A stretch of DNA of 64,000 nt from a virus, in the IMG/VR virus record IMGVR_UViG_3300032050_000036, positions 49,499-113,498 of that record. One strand, given 5' to 3'. A program made the position numbers and the translations under genes. The notes under the pieces were generated by a model. The model was not told where the DNA came from. It did no database searches and saw nothing but the letters and a program-made list of their open reading frames with translations. Positions within the stretch are counted from its first letter, which is position 1; each line of letters opens with the position of its first letter. Positions 34,556 through 43,093 of this stretch are shown in pieces.

Positions 34556-34846
34556 TTAATATATATTATATATAAAGAGATTTTATCTCTGAGGGAAAGT
34601 CCCCCCCTCCCCCCATAGATTTTTTATTACATCTACTGGCGAGAAGTGAGTTTTATCTCTAGTGCAAAGTCCCCCACAAACCCTATAAACACTATACCAC
34701 AAACTTTTATCTACTACAAACATTGTAAAGCAATATGTCCGTTTTATACCTTTATGATATACTTTTAATTGCTTGCCCCTTCGGTCTGTCTCTCATACCC
34801 ACCGACCTGGGGGCAAGTCCATATTTCGTGGTATAATCTTTCTATT
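34556..34846 (+). other. Intergenic region with duplicated hairpin unit and long stem
   Basis: No gene is seen. Two related ~28-nt units, at 34577-34605 and 34648-34675, share TTTTATCTCT and AAAGTCCCCC. Then AAAACGGACAT lies on the minus strand (34735-34745), and CTTGCCCC (34772-34779) pairs with GGGGCAAG (34810-34817), with an inner GGTC/GACC. A leaderless promoter follows. Confidence 0.5.
34832..34837 (+). promoter_or_regulatory. -10 box (gene at 34847)
   Basis: TATAAT ends 9 nt before the ATG, with no Shine-Dalgarno site. Confidence 0.6.
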
Positions 34847-35245
34847 ATGGCAAATCTCTGTGCTCCCGAAATTTTTGGTGCTGATCCAGTTACCATTCAG
34901 TGGAGAGCAGTTCGTGGAGATACAGCAACATTAAGAGTAGAATTTTATGAAGACGATGAAGTAACTTACTATAATACAGAGGGTTGGATTTATCGTTGTA
35001 CCGCCTATGATCAGTCAGGAAATGTTTTAGATGCCCTCGATTGTGAGCCAGGAGAAGGTTTTGTAGATATTACTGCCTTTGCCTCTGTTACAAAAAACTG
35101 GGGTAGTGGATATTTAGCAAATGTTGCAGAATTACCATTTGACGTGCAGGTAATTATTCCAGAAGAAATAGAAGACATTGTTTGGACACCAGTTGTTGGA
35201 ACAATTTATGTTATTGGTGATGTTACACCAGGAGGTACTTTATAA
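34847..35245 (+). CDS. Tail/baseplate beta-sandwich protein
   Basis: The 132-residue protein contains VTIQWRAVRGDTATLRVEFYEDDE near residue 14, a pattern shared with the product of 45717-46106 (IRWTIVRGDSAAFRVYVTDDE). This RGD(T/S)A pattern recalls N-terminal domains of baseplate upper proteins and pilin-like phage domains. The rest is strand-rich. It starts the fibre operon and ends in a 1-nt overlap with the collagen-like fibre gene. Likely an attachment domain protein for fibres. Confidence 0.55.
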   Translation: MANLCAPEIFGADPVTIQWRAVRGDTATLRVEFYEDDEVTYYNTEGWIYRCTAYDQSGNVLDALDCEPGEGFVDITAFASVTKNWGSGYLANVAELPFDVQVIIPEEIEDIVWTPVVGTIYVIGDVTPGGTL

Positions 35246-36129
35246 TGGCAGTTATTAAGATTGTTCCTATGCCAGGCGCAAAAGGAGATCAGGGAGATGC
35301 AGGCTCTGTAGGTCCACAAGGTCCTCAAGGAGAAACTGGTGCAACAGGTTCAGCAGGTGCCGATGCTGTATGGTATTACAATGGTGCTTATAATCCAGGT
35401 GCAGCATATGCAGTTGGCGATATAGTTACATATGAAGGACAAACCTGGTATCGCAAAAATGCAAATGGTGGAAATGTTGGAGATACACCATCTGAAGGAT
35501 TGTTTTGGGATTTAATTGCAGCAAAAGGCGAACCTGGCTTAAATGGTCTTGAAGGAGAAACTGGTCCACAAGGAGAACAGGGAATTCAAGGTGAACAAGG
35601 ACCACAAGGTTTACAGGGAGAGCAAGGATTGCAAGGAATTCCAGGACCTCAAGGAGAACCTGGATCAATTACAAATTTAAAATTTGGATCATTTTTTGAT
35701 ACAACAGTTCAAACTGGCGGATCAATAAAACCATTTGAATTAAACTCAACAGATGTAAGTAATGGAGTTTCTATTGTAGATGGTTCACATATTACAATGA
35801 CAACACTTGGAATTTATAATATTGCATTCTCTGCACAATTACAAAAAACAGGTGGATCTTCTGCAGATATTTATATTTGGTTAAGACATAATGGAGTAGA
35901 TGTTCCAGACACTGCAACAATAATTCATATGGCAAACAATAATACATTTAATGTTGCTGCATGGAACTTCTTTGTTGATTGCAATACACTTCCACAAGAT
36001 TTTCAGTTAATGTGGTATACAGAATCTACAAGCGTTTCTATTGGGGCAATTAGCGATGCTGTTACTCCAGTTGGAGTTCCTTCTATACCGTCGATTATTT
36101 TGACAGTAAACAAAGTCGGAGACCTATAA
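35245..36129 (+). CDS. Collagen-like tail fibre with carbohydrate-binding module
   Basis: The 294-residue protein has two collagen-like Gly-X-Y tracts (residues ~12-36 with GPQGPQGETG, and ~92-146 with GETGPQGEQGIQGEQGPQG), separated by a small ChiC/CBM5-12-type domain (WYYNGAYNPGAAYAVGDIVT...GQTWYRK). The C-terminal ~150 residues look like a C1q/TNF-type jelly roll (GIYNIAFSAQLQKTGG). Trimeric collagen stalks with a globular tip are typical receptor-binding fibres. The prolyl-hydroxylase-like protein (31614) is a possible modifier. Confidence 0.75.
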   Translation: MAVIKIVPMPGAKGDQGDAGSVGPQGPQGETGATGSAGADAVWYYNGAYNPGAAYAVGDIVTYEGQTWYRKNANGGNVGDTPSEGLFWDLIAAKGEPGLNGLEGETGPQGEQGIQGEQGPQGLQGEQGLQGIPGPQGEPGSITNLKFGSFFDTTVQTGGSIKPFELNSTDVSNGVSIVDGSHITMTTLGIYNIAFSAQLQKTGGSSADIYIWLRHNGVDVPDTATIIHMANNNTFNVAAWNFFVDCNTLPQDFQLMWYTESTSVSIGAISDAVTPVGVPSIPSIILTVNKVGDL

Positions 36130-36138
36130 GGTTAATCC

Positions 36139-36858
36139 ATGGCTGTTTCAAAATCCATGGACTTTCCATCAAGTAAAAAATCAAGTTATGCTGCACAAGT
36201 TGTAGAAACTCAAAATACTAATACTGATGTTTTAATTAATTATGTTCCTGTCCCTGGCCCAATGGGACCACAAGGACCTGCTGGGGTACCTGGACCTCAA
36301 GGACCTGCAGGAAAAGACGGGATTCAGGGACCCAAGGGCGAAAGAGGCATACCTGGTAAAGACGGTCTAAGTTCTTTATCTGTATCTGGACAACAGGCAG
36401 GCTGGGGATCATATTTTAATCAAAACAGAAAAGAAATAAGATTAGGAGCAAATCAGGGAGAAGATGGCTGGGTCAGTGTTTGGGTAGATTCAAAGGGTAT
36501 CAATACAAATGAAAAATATTTACCAGAAGGATGCACCAGCCTTTGGAATGAGCATCAAAGAATGCTTAATTTTCATGGCCTTAAAATAGGATGTCAGGTG
36601 TTTGTAACATATAATTTTGAACTTACTACACATAGCAATAATACAGAGGTTTGGCTTAGAACCTTTTTCCCTAAATCTACCACAGAAATTTCACAATATG
36701 TAGCGTCGTTAAAATATCAATATGTTTATAATATGTATGTTACTCAACAATTTTTTATAGAAGATAGTGCAATGTGGTCTTCTGGAGCGATACCTCAAAT
36801 TAGAACTGACTACGACTCCTCATTATTAATGAATTCCATCTACGTTAGCGTGGTATAA
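36139..36858 (+). CDS. Collagen-like tail fibre protein
   Basis: The 239-residue protein has a collagen tract (GPMGPQGPAGVPGPQGPAGK through GERGIPGKDG, residues ~36-76), preceded by a 35-residue N-terminal arm and followed by a beta-rich C-terminal domain with several Trp and Tyr. It is probably a trimeric fibre. It follows the other collagen-like fibre directly. Confidence 0.7.
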   Translation: MAVSKSMDFPSSKKSSYAAQVVETQNTNTDVLINYVPVPGPMGPQGPAGVPGPQGPAGKDGIQGPKGERGIPGKDGLSSLSVSGQQAGWGSYFNQNRKEIRLGANQGEDGWVSVWVDSKGINTNEKYLPEGCTSLWNEHQRMLNFHGLKIGCQVFVTYNFELTTHSNNTEVWLRTFFPKSTTEISQYVASLKYQYVYNMYVTQQFFIEDSAMWSSGAIPQIRTDYDSSLLMNSIYVSVV

Positions 36859-36859
36859 T
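36854..36859 (+). promoter_or_regulatory. Leaderless -10 box (gene at 36866)
   Basis: TATAAT, AATTGC, ATG: 6-nt spacing; it overlaps the stop of the preceding fibre gene. Confidence 0.65.
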
Positions 36860-36865
36860 AATTGC

Positions 36866-37300
36866 ATGGCATTTCCTGGAACATACAATATTTCATACTA
36901 CATGGGGGACACTTACGAGTTTAGGGTATATCCCAAAACAGCAAGTGGAGATGTTTATTCTTTATCTCCATTTGTTTATGATGATGATAACAATCCAGCA
37001 ACTGCTGATTTTGATAGTGCCATTTTTGCTTTTGCAGAAGAAAAAGCAGTAGGAGGTTCAAATCCTCCAGAACCATCGGGCTATCATAAATGTTATGCTA
37101 AAATTTCTGATGATAAGTCATACATAACTTGTGCAATAAGACCAGAAGATGCAGCATATTTAGATCCTACAAAAACATATGTTTATGATGTACAGGTAAG
37201 TAAGCCAGCAGGTGGTGGAGACTATAAAACAGTTATAACTTTAATGACTGGAAGCATAAGTGTTACAGGTCAGGTTATTATTGCTGAGAATATAGGATAA
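36866..37300 (+). CDS. Tail/baseplate beta-sandwich protein
   Basis: The 144-residue protein begins TYNISYYMGDTYEFRVYP, the MGDTYEFRV part being similar to the RGD(T/S)A-F/L-RV pattern of the other baseplate-type proteins. A Cys-containing middle (YHKCYAKISDDKSYITCAI) and DVQVSKPAGGGDYKTV lead to a closing strand. Probably an Ig- or BppU-like domain that attaches fibres. Confidence 0.5.
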   Translation: MAFPGTYNISYYMGDTYEFRVYPKTASGDVYSLSPFVYDDDNNPATADFDSAIFAFAEEKAVGGSNPPEPSGYHKCYAKISDDKSYITCAIRPEDAAYLDPTKTYVYDVQVSKPAGGGDYKTVITLMTGSISVTGQVIIAENIG

Positions 37301-37301
37301 A

Positions 37302-37874
37302 ATGGCAGAAGTTGTATTAAGTACAGAAGATTTGGTTGTTTTAGGTGGGCCAGATACCATCAATGTTGAAGTAGACTTCGGGCCACAAGGTGATCGTGGT
37401 AGTTTAATATTTGTAGGAAATGGAAAGCCAGATTTAATAGATATTGGGCAAGACCCCAATGTATTTGATCTTTATATAAACCTTCTTAAAACTGATGACG
37501 AATATTTAATGATTTATCAATATGTAGAATCTTTAGGATCGTTACAGTGGCAAACTTTAACAAAGTTAATTCCTAATACATATGTAACAAATCAAAGCAT
37601 TAATTTTGATACCGTCAATTATTGCTATGTTCCAATTGCATCAATCGTAGATCCTTCATATGTAGGAAATACAGATGCATCTAATTTTAGCGTACAGGTA
37701 ACATTTGGAACTTCGGCAGGGTATCCAATTGTAAGTTCAATCAAAACAGAAGTTGTCACAGTTAGTGGTATAGAAAATTTAAAAATAACATTTTATGCTA
37801 AGGAATTTGACGGAGCCAATTGGATTGACATAACTGGATCTAGAACGGCTAACCTTCACATTTCGGTGGTATAA
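37302..37874 (+). CDS. Fibre-region structural protein, 190 aa
   Basis: It starts 1 nt after the previous stop. An N-terminal part (LVVLGGPDTINVEVDFGPQGDRGSLIF) contains a single collagen-like GPQGDRG turn; the rest is beta-rich without Cys except one. Similar N-termini occur in phage tail proteins. Function inferred from position. Confidence 0.5.
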   Translation: MAEVVLSTEDLVVLGGPDTINVEVDFGPQGDRGSLIFVGNGKPDLIDIGQDPNVFDLYINLLKTDDEYLMIYQYVESLGSLQWQTLTKLIPNTYVTNQSINFDTVNYCYVPIASIVDPSYVGNTDASNFSVQVTFGTSAGYPIVSSIKTEVVTVSGIENLKITFYAKEFDGANWIDITGSRTANLHISVV

Positions 37875-37891
37875 TCTAGGGGGTGATGTAA

Positions 37892-39244
37892 GTGGCAGTT
37901 GAAGATATAGGTAATTTATGGAATACCAAGCAGCCAGGTTATGATGATACGGCTGATATTCAGGCAGCCCTAAAAGCATTTCTGTATGGAAGTTATACTT
38001 ATGACCCTACAAATACAGATCCTACACAACTTCCAAATCCATCATTAGCAAAGCATTTACAAGGTTTGAGTGATAGGTTAACAGACCAGGAAGAACTTGG
38101 AATAGGTTCTGATTATCTTACACTTGCACAGATTGCAGCATTGTCATCTCCAGAAGACGGATATATTGCTATGGCATCTGACTCTAATGGTGGAGCAGTT
38201 GAATCTTTATATGCCTCCGCATTTTACACAAATGAGGCACCTACAACAGACATTGTAGATGGAGTTCTCTGGGTAGATAAAGATTCTGATGCACTTGATA
38301 CTTATGTTTATAATGAAACAGATGATGAGTGGGTAAGAATAAACGATTTAAAAAATATTATTGCAGCAAAGGGAGATTTGCTTGTTGGAACAGCAGCAGA
38401 AGGTCTAGATAATCTTACAGTTGGTGCAAATGGAACAGTCTTAACTGCAGACAACACTCAGCCACTCGGCATTAAATGGGAAGCACCTTCAGTTTATTCA
38501 CAGCCAACACTTGGAACAACAGTAATTGCTTCTGGTGCAACAGTAACTAATGTTAATGGTTTAACAATTAACTCAACAACAATTCCAACATCTAAAACTT
38601 TAGTTGCAACTGATTCAACAGCATATGTTGTGCCACCAATGTCAGGTAATGCAGGAAAATATTTAACAAATGACGGATCAACACCATCATGGGCAACAGT
38701 ATCTTCTTCAAGTGGATTAACTTTAATTACATCTCAAAGTTTTACTAACAGTACATCTGTACAAATTAATAACTGTTTTTCATCAACCTATAGAAATTAT
38801 AGAGTTATGTTATCAATAACAGGAATTTCTGCTCAATCAACAAACGTATACTTTAGATATAGTTCTGGAGGAACTCCAAATAGCAGTGCTATTTATTCAT
38901 TTACCGCATTAGATGGCGGACCAACATCATCTCCAACAGCATCTGCTGGAAGAAATCTTACCGCTACACAATTTGAATGCGGATACTATGATCCAGGATA
39001 CAGCCCAAACAATCAAATGCCATATTACGCAACTATGGATATTTTTGCTCCGTATATTGGACAATATGAAAAAGGCATGCTTGGATTTAGTTGTTCTACA
39101 TATGCTACTGCCCCAATAAATACCTATGTTAAGTTCTGGTCTGGTTGGTGTTTATCTAATGCATCATTTGATGGATTCCAGATAAGGCCACAAGGCGCAG
39201 ATGGAATTACTGGTATTATTAGGGTCTACGGGTACCAGGATTAG
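37892..39244 (+). CDS. Tail fibre protein, 450 aa
   Basis: A GTG at 37892 has AGGGGGTGAT upstream; TATAAT lies 16 nt before, so here a normal leader is used. Residues 150-185 (AAKGDLLVGTAAEGLDNLTVGANGTV) are a repeat common in phage tail fibres. The middle is Thr/Ser-rich, and the C-terminal ~160 residues form a Tyr-rich beta domain ending GIIRVYGYQD, probably the receptor-binding tip. Confidence 0.65.
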   Translation: MAVEDIGNLWNTKQPGYDDTADIQAALKAFLYGSYTYDPTNTDPTQLPNPSLAKHLQGLSDRLTDQEELGIGSDYLTLAQIAALSSPEDGYIAMASDSNGGAVESLYASAFYTNEAPTTDIVDGVLWVDKDSDALDTYVYNETDDEWVRINDLKNIIAAKGDLLVGTAAEGLDNLTVGANGTVLTADNTQPLGIKWEAPSVYSQPTLGTTVIASGATVTNVNGLTINSTTIPTSKTLVATDSTAYVVPPMSGNAGKYLTNDGSTPSWATVSSSSGLTLITSQSFTNSTSVQINNCFSSTYRNYRVMLSITGISAQSTNVYFRYSSGGTPNSSAIYSFTALDGGPTSSPTASAGRNLTATQFECGYYDPGYSPNNQMPYYATMDIFAPYIGQYEKGMLGFSCSTYATAPINTYVKFWSGWCLSNASFDGFQIRPQGADGITGIIRVYGYQD

Positions 39245-39252
39245 GAGATAAC

Positions 39253-39471
39253 ATGACAAATTTAAATGAAACTATTGTTGATGTTGCGAATAATACAGTT
39301 ACTGTTAATGATATATCTGCACAAAAAATTGCAGAACTTGCTTCTGAAGGTGCAAGAATAGAAGAAGAAAGACTTGCAGCAATAGAGGCTAGAAAAAATG
39401 CTAGGGCAGCATTAATTACTAAACTAGGTATTACTGAAGAAGAAGCACAACTTTTATGGGGTGATAATTAA
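39253..39471 (+). CDS. Small fibre-associated helical protein, 72 aa
   Basis: AGGAGATAAC precedes the ATG. The protein starts with a short beta stretch and continues as a charged helix (EGARIEEERLAAIEARKNARAAL) ending EEEAQLLWGDN. This recalls small fibre-assembly proteins, but the match is only in size and place. Its stop overlaps the next ATG. Confidence 0.45.
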   Translation: MTNLNETIVDVANNTVTVNDISAQKIAELASEGARIEEERLAAIEARKNARAALITKLGITEEEAQLLWGDN

Positions 39472-40100
39472 TGTCAACAGTTAGTTCAACTAGTAAAGTA
39501 GCATACATGTATGATCAAACATCAGATACTTGGTATGCAGTTGCTGGTACGGCCAATACAAATGTTGCATATAACTGGCAGGCTGCACATACTTTTGGCT
39601 CTGTTGTAACTGTTAATGATGTTATTCGTGCTAAGGCTGGAGTAAATAGATTTCAAAACTATACCGCCAGAGATGCAGTGATTACTTCTCCAGCAAAAGG
39701 GACTGTATGCTTTGTTGAGCAAACAAATGGCGGTACTGATATAAACCAACTTCAAATTTATAATGGTACATCATGGGTAGGAATGCTTGATACTGCAACT
39801 CTAAGCACTAAAACTGCTGATTATAACTTAGGTCTTGCAGATGCAGGACAAACATTATTAATTGATTCTACTAGCGATAGAACTGTTACTGTTCCACTCA
39901 ATTCTGCTGTACCGTTCGCAAATGGACAAAGAATAGATGTTGTAAGATTAAATACTGGCAATGTAACATTTGCTGGAGCAGTTGGTGTAACAATTAATAG
40001 CAAAAATTCAAACAAGAAAATTGCTGCAAGGTATTCTGGCGCAACTCTTATCAAATATGATACAGATACCTGGGTACTTATTGGCGATTTGACGGCGTAG
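39471..40100 (+). CDS. Tail fibre protein with shared C-terminal domain
   Basis: The 209-residue protein ends with a domain (GRTVTVPLN-like core, GVTINSKNSNKKIAARYSGATLIKYDTDTWVLIGDL) that recurs at the end of the 651-residue fibre at 49211 (RTQYSGATLIKRDTNTWILTGDL). The N-terminal half is beta-rich (YMYDQTSDTWYAVAG). The shared tip suggests modular exchange among fibres. Confidence 0.6.
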   Translation: MSTVSSTSKVAYMYDQTSDTWYAVAGTANTNVAYNWQAAHTFGSVVTVNDVIRAKAGVNRFQNYTARDAVITSPAKGTVCFVEQTNGGTDINQLQIYNGTSWVGMLDTATLSTKTADYNLGLADAGQTLLIDSTSDRTVTVPLNSAVPFANGQRIDVVRLNTGNVTFAGAVGVTINSKNSNKKIAARYSGATLIKYDTDTWVLIGDLTA

Positions 40101-40108
40101 GTGATCCA

Positions 40109-42217
40109 ATGCTTGGCTGGCTTGGTAAATGGGCGGGATCCAAAGGAATGGGAAAAATCCCAAACCTTATCGGTTTAACAAAACAACAAGCAAGAGAAAC
40201 TTTACAAAACGCTGGATTTAATTATGGACTAGAGAGTGAAGAAGTTCAAGGCAATGAGTCTTTAACAAATAAAGTTAAATCACAAGGCAAAGCACATAAT
40301 GATCTTGTTGATTATGAAACATCAGTAGATTATGTTATTCATACATTTACTTTTACCCCATATTCATTTACACCTACATATTCATTTACCCCTATGACAT
40401 ATTCTTTTACACCAGTTTCATATTCGTTTACTCCACAAGTATATTCTTTTACCCCACAAGTATATTCGTTTACACCACAGGTATATTCGTTTACACCACA
40501 GGTATATTCGTTTACACCAATGACTGTAACTTGTGAACCATGTGAAAATTATGGAAATGTATTGGTAATTCCAACATGTAATGGAGAAGATTCTTATGAG
40601 GGATACTGGCAACCTCAAAGACAAAACTGCTCAGATGGATCAACCGTCGACTGTCCAAATATATTTGTTGGATACGGCAATATTCTTGAGGCTAATTCTA
40701 CATCTTGTGGAGGATCTGGAACTTACTCCTTTACCCCACAAACTTATTCCTTTACACCTTACTCCTTTACGCCTACGCCTTACACATTTACACCTACCTC
40801 TAACAACTGTCCTTCGCCAGGAGCATGGGGCGATTGGGGTCCTTGCGTAGATGGAGTCCAGAAGAGAACACGTACCAACTATGACGATGTTCCAGGCTGT
40901 CCTCCATTTATTGAAGAAGAGACGCAGTCTTGTACTGGAACTTACTCCTTTACGCCTTACTCATTTACACCTTACTCCTTTACGCCTTACACATTTACAC
41001 CTACCTCTAACAACTGTCCTTCGCCAGGAGCATGGGGCGATTGGGGTCCTTGCGTAGATGGAGTCCAGAAGAGAACACGTACTAACTACGATGATGTTAC
41101 AGGATGCCCTCCATTTATCGAAGAAGAGACGCAGTCTTGTGTTGTAGCATACTCCTTTACACCTTACACATTTACACCTACCTCTAACAACTGTCCTGCA
41201 CCAGGAGCATGGAGTGCGTGGGGTCCTTGCATAGATGGAGTCCAGAAGAGAACACGTACTAACTACGATGATGTTACAGGATGCCCTCCATTTATCGAAG
41301 AAGAGACTCAGTCTTGTACTGGAACTTACTCCTTTACACCTTACTCATTTACTCCTTATTCCTTTACTCCTTATTCCTTTACACCAACAGCATATTCCTT
41401 TACTCCTTATTCCTTTACACCAGTTTCTAATGGCTGTCCTGCACCAGGAGCATGGAGTGCGTGGGGTCCTTGCGTAGATGGAGTTCAAACAAGAACACGT
41501 ACTAACTATGATGATCTTCCAGGCTGTCCTCCATTTATCGAAGAAGAGACTCAGTCTTGTGTTGTAGCATACTCCTTTACACCTTACTCCTTTACACCTT
41601 ACTCCTTTACACCTTACTCATTTACTCCTTATTCCTTTACACCAATGACATATTCGTTCACACCTTATTCATTCACGCCTTATTCATTCACGCCTTATTC
41701 ATTCACGCCTTATTCATTCACGCCTTATTCATTCACGCCTACATATGCATTTACACCAGTTTCTAATGGCTGTCCTGCACCAGGAGCATGGAGTGCGTGG
41801 GGTCCTTGCGTAGGTGGAGTGCAGACAAGAACACGTACTAACTACGACGATCTTCCAGGATGTCCTTCATTTATTGAAGAAGAAACACAGTCTTGTGTTG
41901 TAGCATATTCCTTTACTCCTTATTCCTTCACACCTTATGCCTTTACACCTACATATGCATTTACACCAATGACATATTCATTTACACCTTATTCCTTTAC
42001 ACCAGTAGCATATTCATTCACACCTTATTCCTTTACACCAATGACATATTCATTTACACCTTATTCCTTTACACCAACAGCATACTCATTCACGCCTACA
42101 TATGCATTTACACCAACAAGTTCGGGCTGTGCTTGTGCTGGACTAGATAATTGTACTGGCGCATGCTGTGTAGAATGCGGTGGTTTCCTAAGTGGAGGGG
42201 AATGTGTAGGATGCTAA
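40109..42217 (+). CDS. Giant repeat adhesin: PASTA-like, YSFTP and thrombospondin-type repeats
   Basis: The 702-residue protein has a PASTA-like start (IPNLIGLTKQQARETLQNAGF, residues ~17-80). From residue ~80 it consists of about 49 pentapeptides of the form Y(S/A/T)FTP, often spaced by MT, VA, TA or QV. Five ~46-residue modules are set among them, each reading C-P-x-PGAWxxWGPCxxGVQxRTRTNYDD, GCPxFIEEETQSC; the W-x2-WGPC...G-Q-x-R-x-R core with four Cys is thrombospondin type-1-like. A further Cys domain (CEPCENYGNVLVI) lies near residue 138, and a Cys-rich tail (GCACAGLDNCTGACC) ends it. No signal peptide; probably a virion adhesin. Function unknown. Confidence 0.75.
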   Translation: MLGWLGKWAGSKGMGKIPNLIGLTKQQARETLQNAGFNYGLESEEVQGNESLTNKVKSQGKAHNDLVDYETSVDYVIHTFTFTPYSFTPTYSFTPMTYSFTPVSYSFTPQVYSFTPQVYSFTPQVYSFTPQVYSFTPMTVTCEPCENYGNVLVIPTCNGEDSYEGYWQPQRQNCSDGSTVDCPNIFVGYGNILEANSTSCGGSGTYSFTPQTYSFTPYSFTPTPYTFTPTSNNCPSPGAWGDWGPCVDGVQKRTRTNYDDVPGCPPFIEEETQSCTGTYSFTPYSFTPYSFTPYTFTPTSNNCPSPGAWGDWGPCVDGVQKRTRTNYDDVTGCPPFIEEETQSCVVAYSFTPYTFTPTSNNCPAPGAWSAWGPCIDGVQKRTRTNYDDVTGCPPFIEEETQSCTGTYSFTPYSFTPYSFTPYSFTPTAYSFTPYSFTPVSNGCPAPGAWSAWGPCVDGVQTRTRTNYDDLPGCPPFIEEETQSCVVAYSFTPYSFTPYSFTPYSFTPYSFTPMTYSFTPYSFTPYSFTPYSFTPYSFTPYSFTPTYAFTPVSNGCPAPGAWSAWGPCVGGVQTRTRTNYDDLPGCPSFIEEETQSCVVAYSFTPYSFTPYAFTPTYAFTPMTYSFTPYSFTPVAYSFTPYSFTPMTYSFTPYSFTPTAYSFTPTYAFTPTSSGCACAGLDNCTGACCVECGGFLSGGECVGC

Positions 42218-42236
42218 AATATAAAAAGGAGAAAAA

Positions 42237-42431
42237 ATGACAATTCGTAAATATGTTTTTATTATTGATGGAGAGGTAGGGCCAGACTTGCAATTTGATG
42301 ATTCTAAAAGTGAAACAAATGCAGCACTTGCTGCAGCAATGTCTTCTGATCCAAAAGTAATAGAAATACCATTAGACTCGCCAGTAACAATTGGATGGAG
42401 ATGGAATGGTACAGAATTTGTACAAGAATAA
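42237..42431 (+). CDS. Small fibre-region protein, 64 aa
   Basis: AAAAAGGAGAAAAA precedes the ATG. The protein MTIRKYVFIIDGEVGPDLQF...WRWNGTEFVQE resembles small phage proteins that follow fibre genes; W-x-W-N-G-x-x-F is a common closing motif there. It may be a fibre assembly or decoration protein. Confidence 0.5.
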   Translation: MTIRKYVFIIDGEVGPDLQFDDSKSETNAALAAAMSSDPKVIEIPLDSPVTIGWRWNGTEFVQE

Positions 42432-42441
42432 TTTAAATGAT

Positions 42442-42466
42442 GGGAGAGAGTTTTTTACCCTCTCCC
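42442..42466. terminator. Hairpin between convergent fibre and lysozyme genes
   Basis: GGGAGAG (42442-42448) pairs with CTCTCCC (42460-42466) with a T-rich loop. It could end transcripts from both sides, though no clear external T-run exists. Confidence 0.45.
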
Positions 42467-42473
42467 AATCATA

Positions 42474-43037
42474 TTAGTTTGGAAAGTTTAACATTAACTC
42501 TTTAGTTCTTGGTGTAATGCCTTTCCAGGCAATCCAATTTTCACCGCCGTTTGACATGTGAAATGCAACCTGAGCATTTAATACTGGATTAAACAACTCA
42601 TAGTTTGACTCTAAATTAAACTTATCTCTACGTTCAGGACCTAGGTCACCAATCATATTTATTTGAAATAAGCCATAAGAACTATCTTTAGTTCTTTTGC
42701 TAAGGTTTAGCGCCATTGGTCTACCGCCAGATTCTTTCTTGGCAATAGCCCAAGCCTCCCTTAGTTTTTGACCTTCAAAGCCTACTAGGCGTAGTAGATT
42801 TTTTAGGTCTTTGTCAGATAGATTTACAGCATTTTTGTATTTTTCTAACTGATCTTCTTTAGCCTCAGAAACACTTTTGGCCACTTTCGTGGCCTCTATT
42901 GTTTCTTGCAGCACGACAGGCGTACTGTCGTTTAATCGGTTTTCAGAAGCATTAGCCAAGTTTGACCAAACGGAAAACATAGCCAATATGCTGAGTGTTC
43001 CAATGATGTTCCTATTATTATACATAAAGTTAATCAT
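42474..43037 (-). CDS. Lysozyme/transglycosylase-like endolysin
   Basis: The 187-residue protein has an N-terminal hydrophobic segment (residues ~10-30, signal-like), a coiled region, and a C-terminal lysozyme-like domain: AWAIAKKESGGRPMALN near residue 95, where the Glu of KESGG is the catalytic acid, SSYGLFQINMIGDLGPERR, then NAQVAFHMSNGGENWIAWKG. It should cut the peptidoglycan glycan chain for lysis or as a virion-associated lysin. It is antisense to the surrounding fibre genes, with its own promoter and AAGGAGGAAACT before the ATG. Confidence 0.75.
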   Translation of the reverse strand: MINFMYNNRNIIGTLSILAMFSVWSNLANASENRLNDSTPVVLQETIEATKVAKSVSEAKEDQLEKYKNAVNLSDKDLKNLLRLVGFEGQKLREAWAIAKKESGGRPMALNLSKRTKDSSYGLFQINMIGDLGPERRDKFNLESNYELFNPVLNAQVAFHMSNGGENWIAWKGITPRTKELMLNFPN

Positions 43038-43093
43038 AGTTTCCTCCTTAGAAACGTAATGACACCTTGTTAAAGGGTGTCATATTACTTCTT

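Noticed and set aside
40341-42120. CRISPR-like array of short repeats
   Set aside because: The repeats are 15-bp coding units in one long open frame without unique spacers; no cas genes are present.
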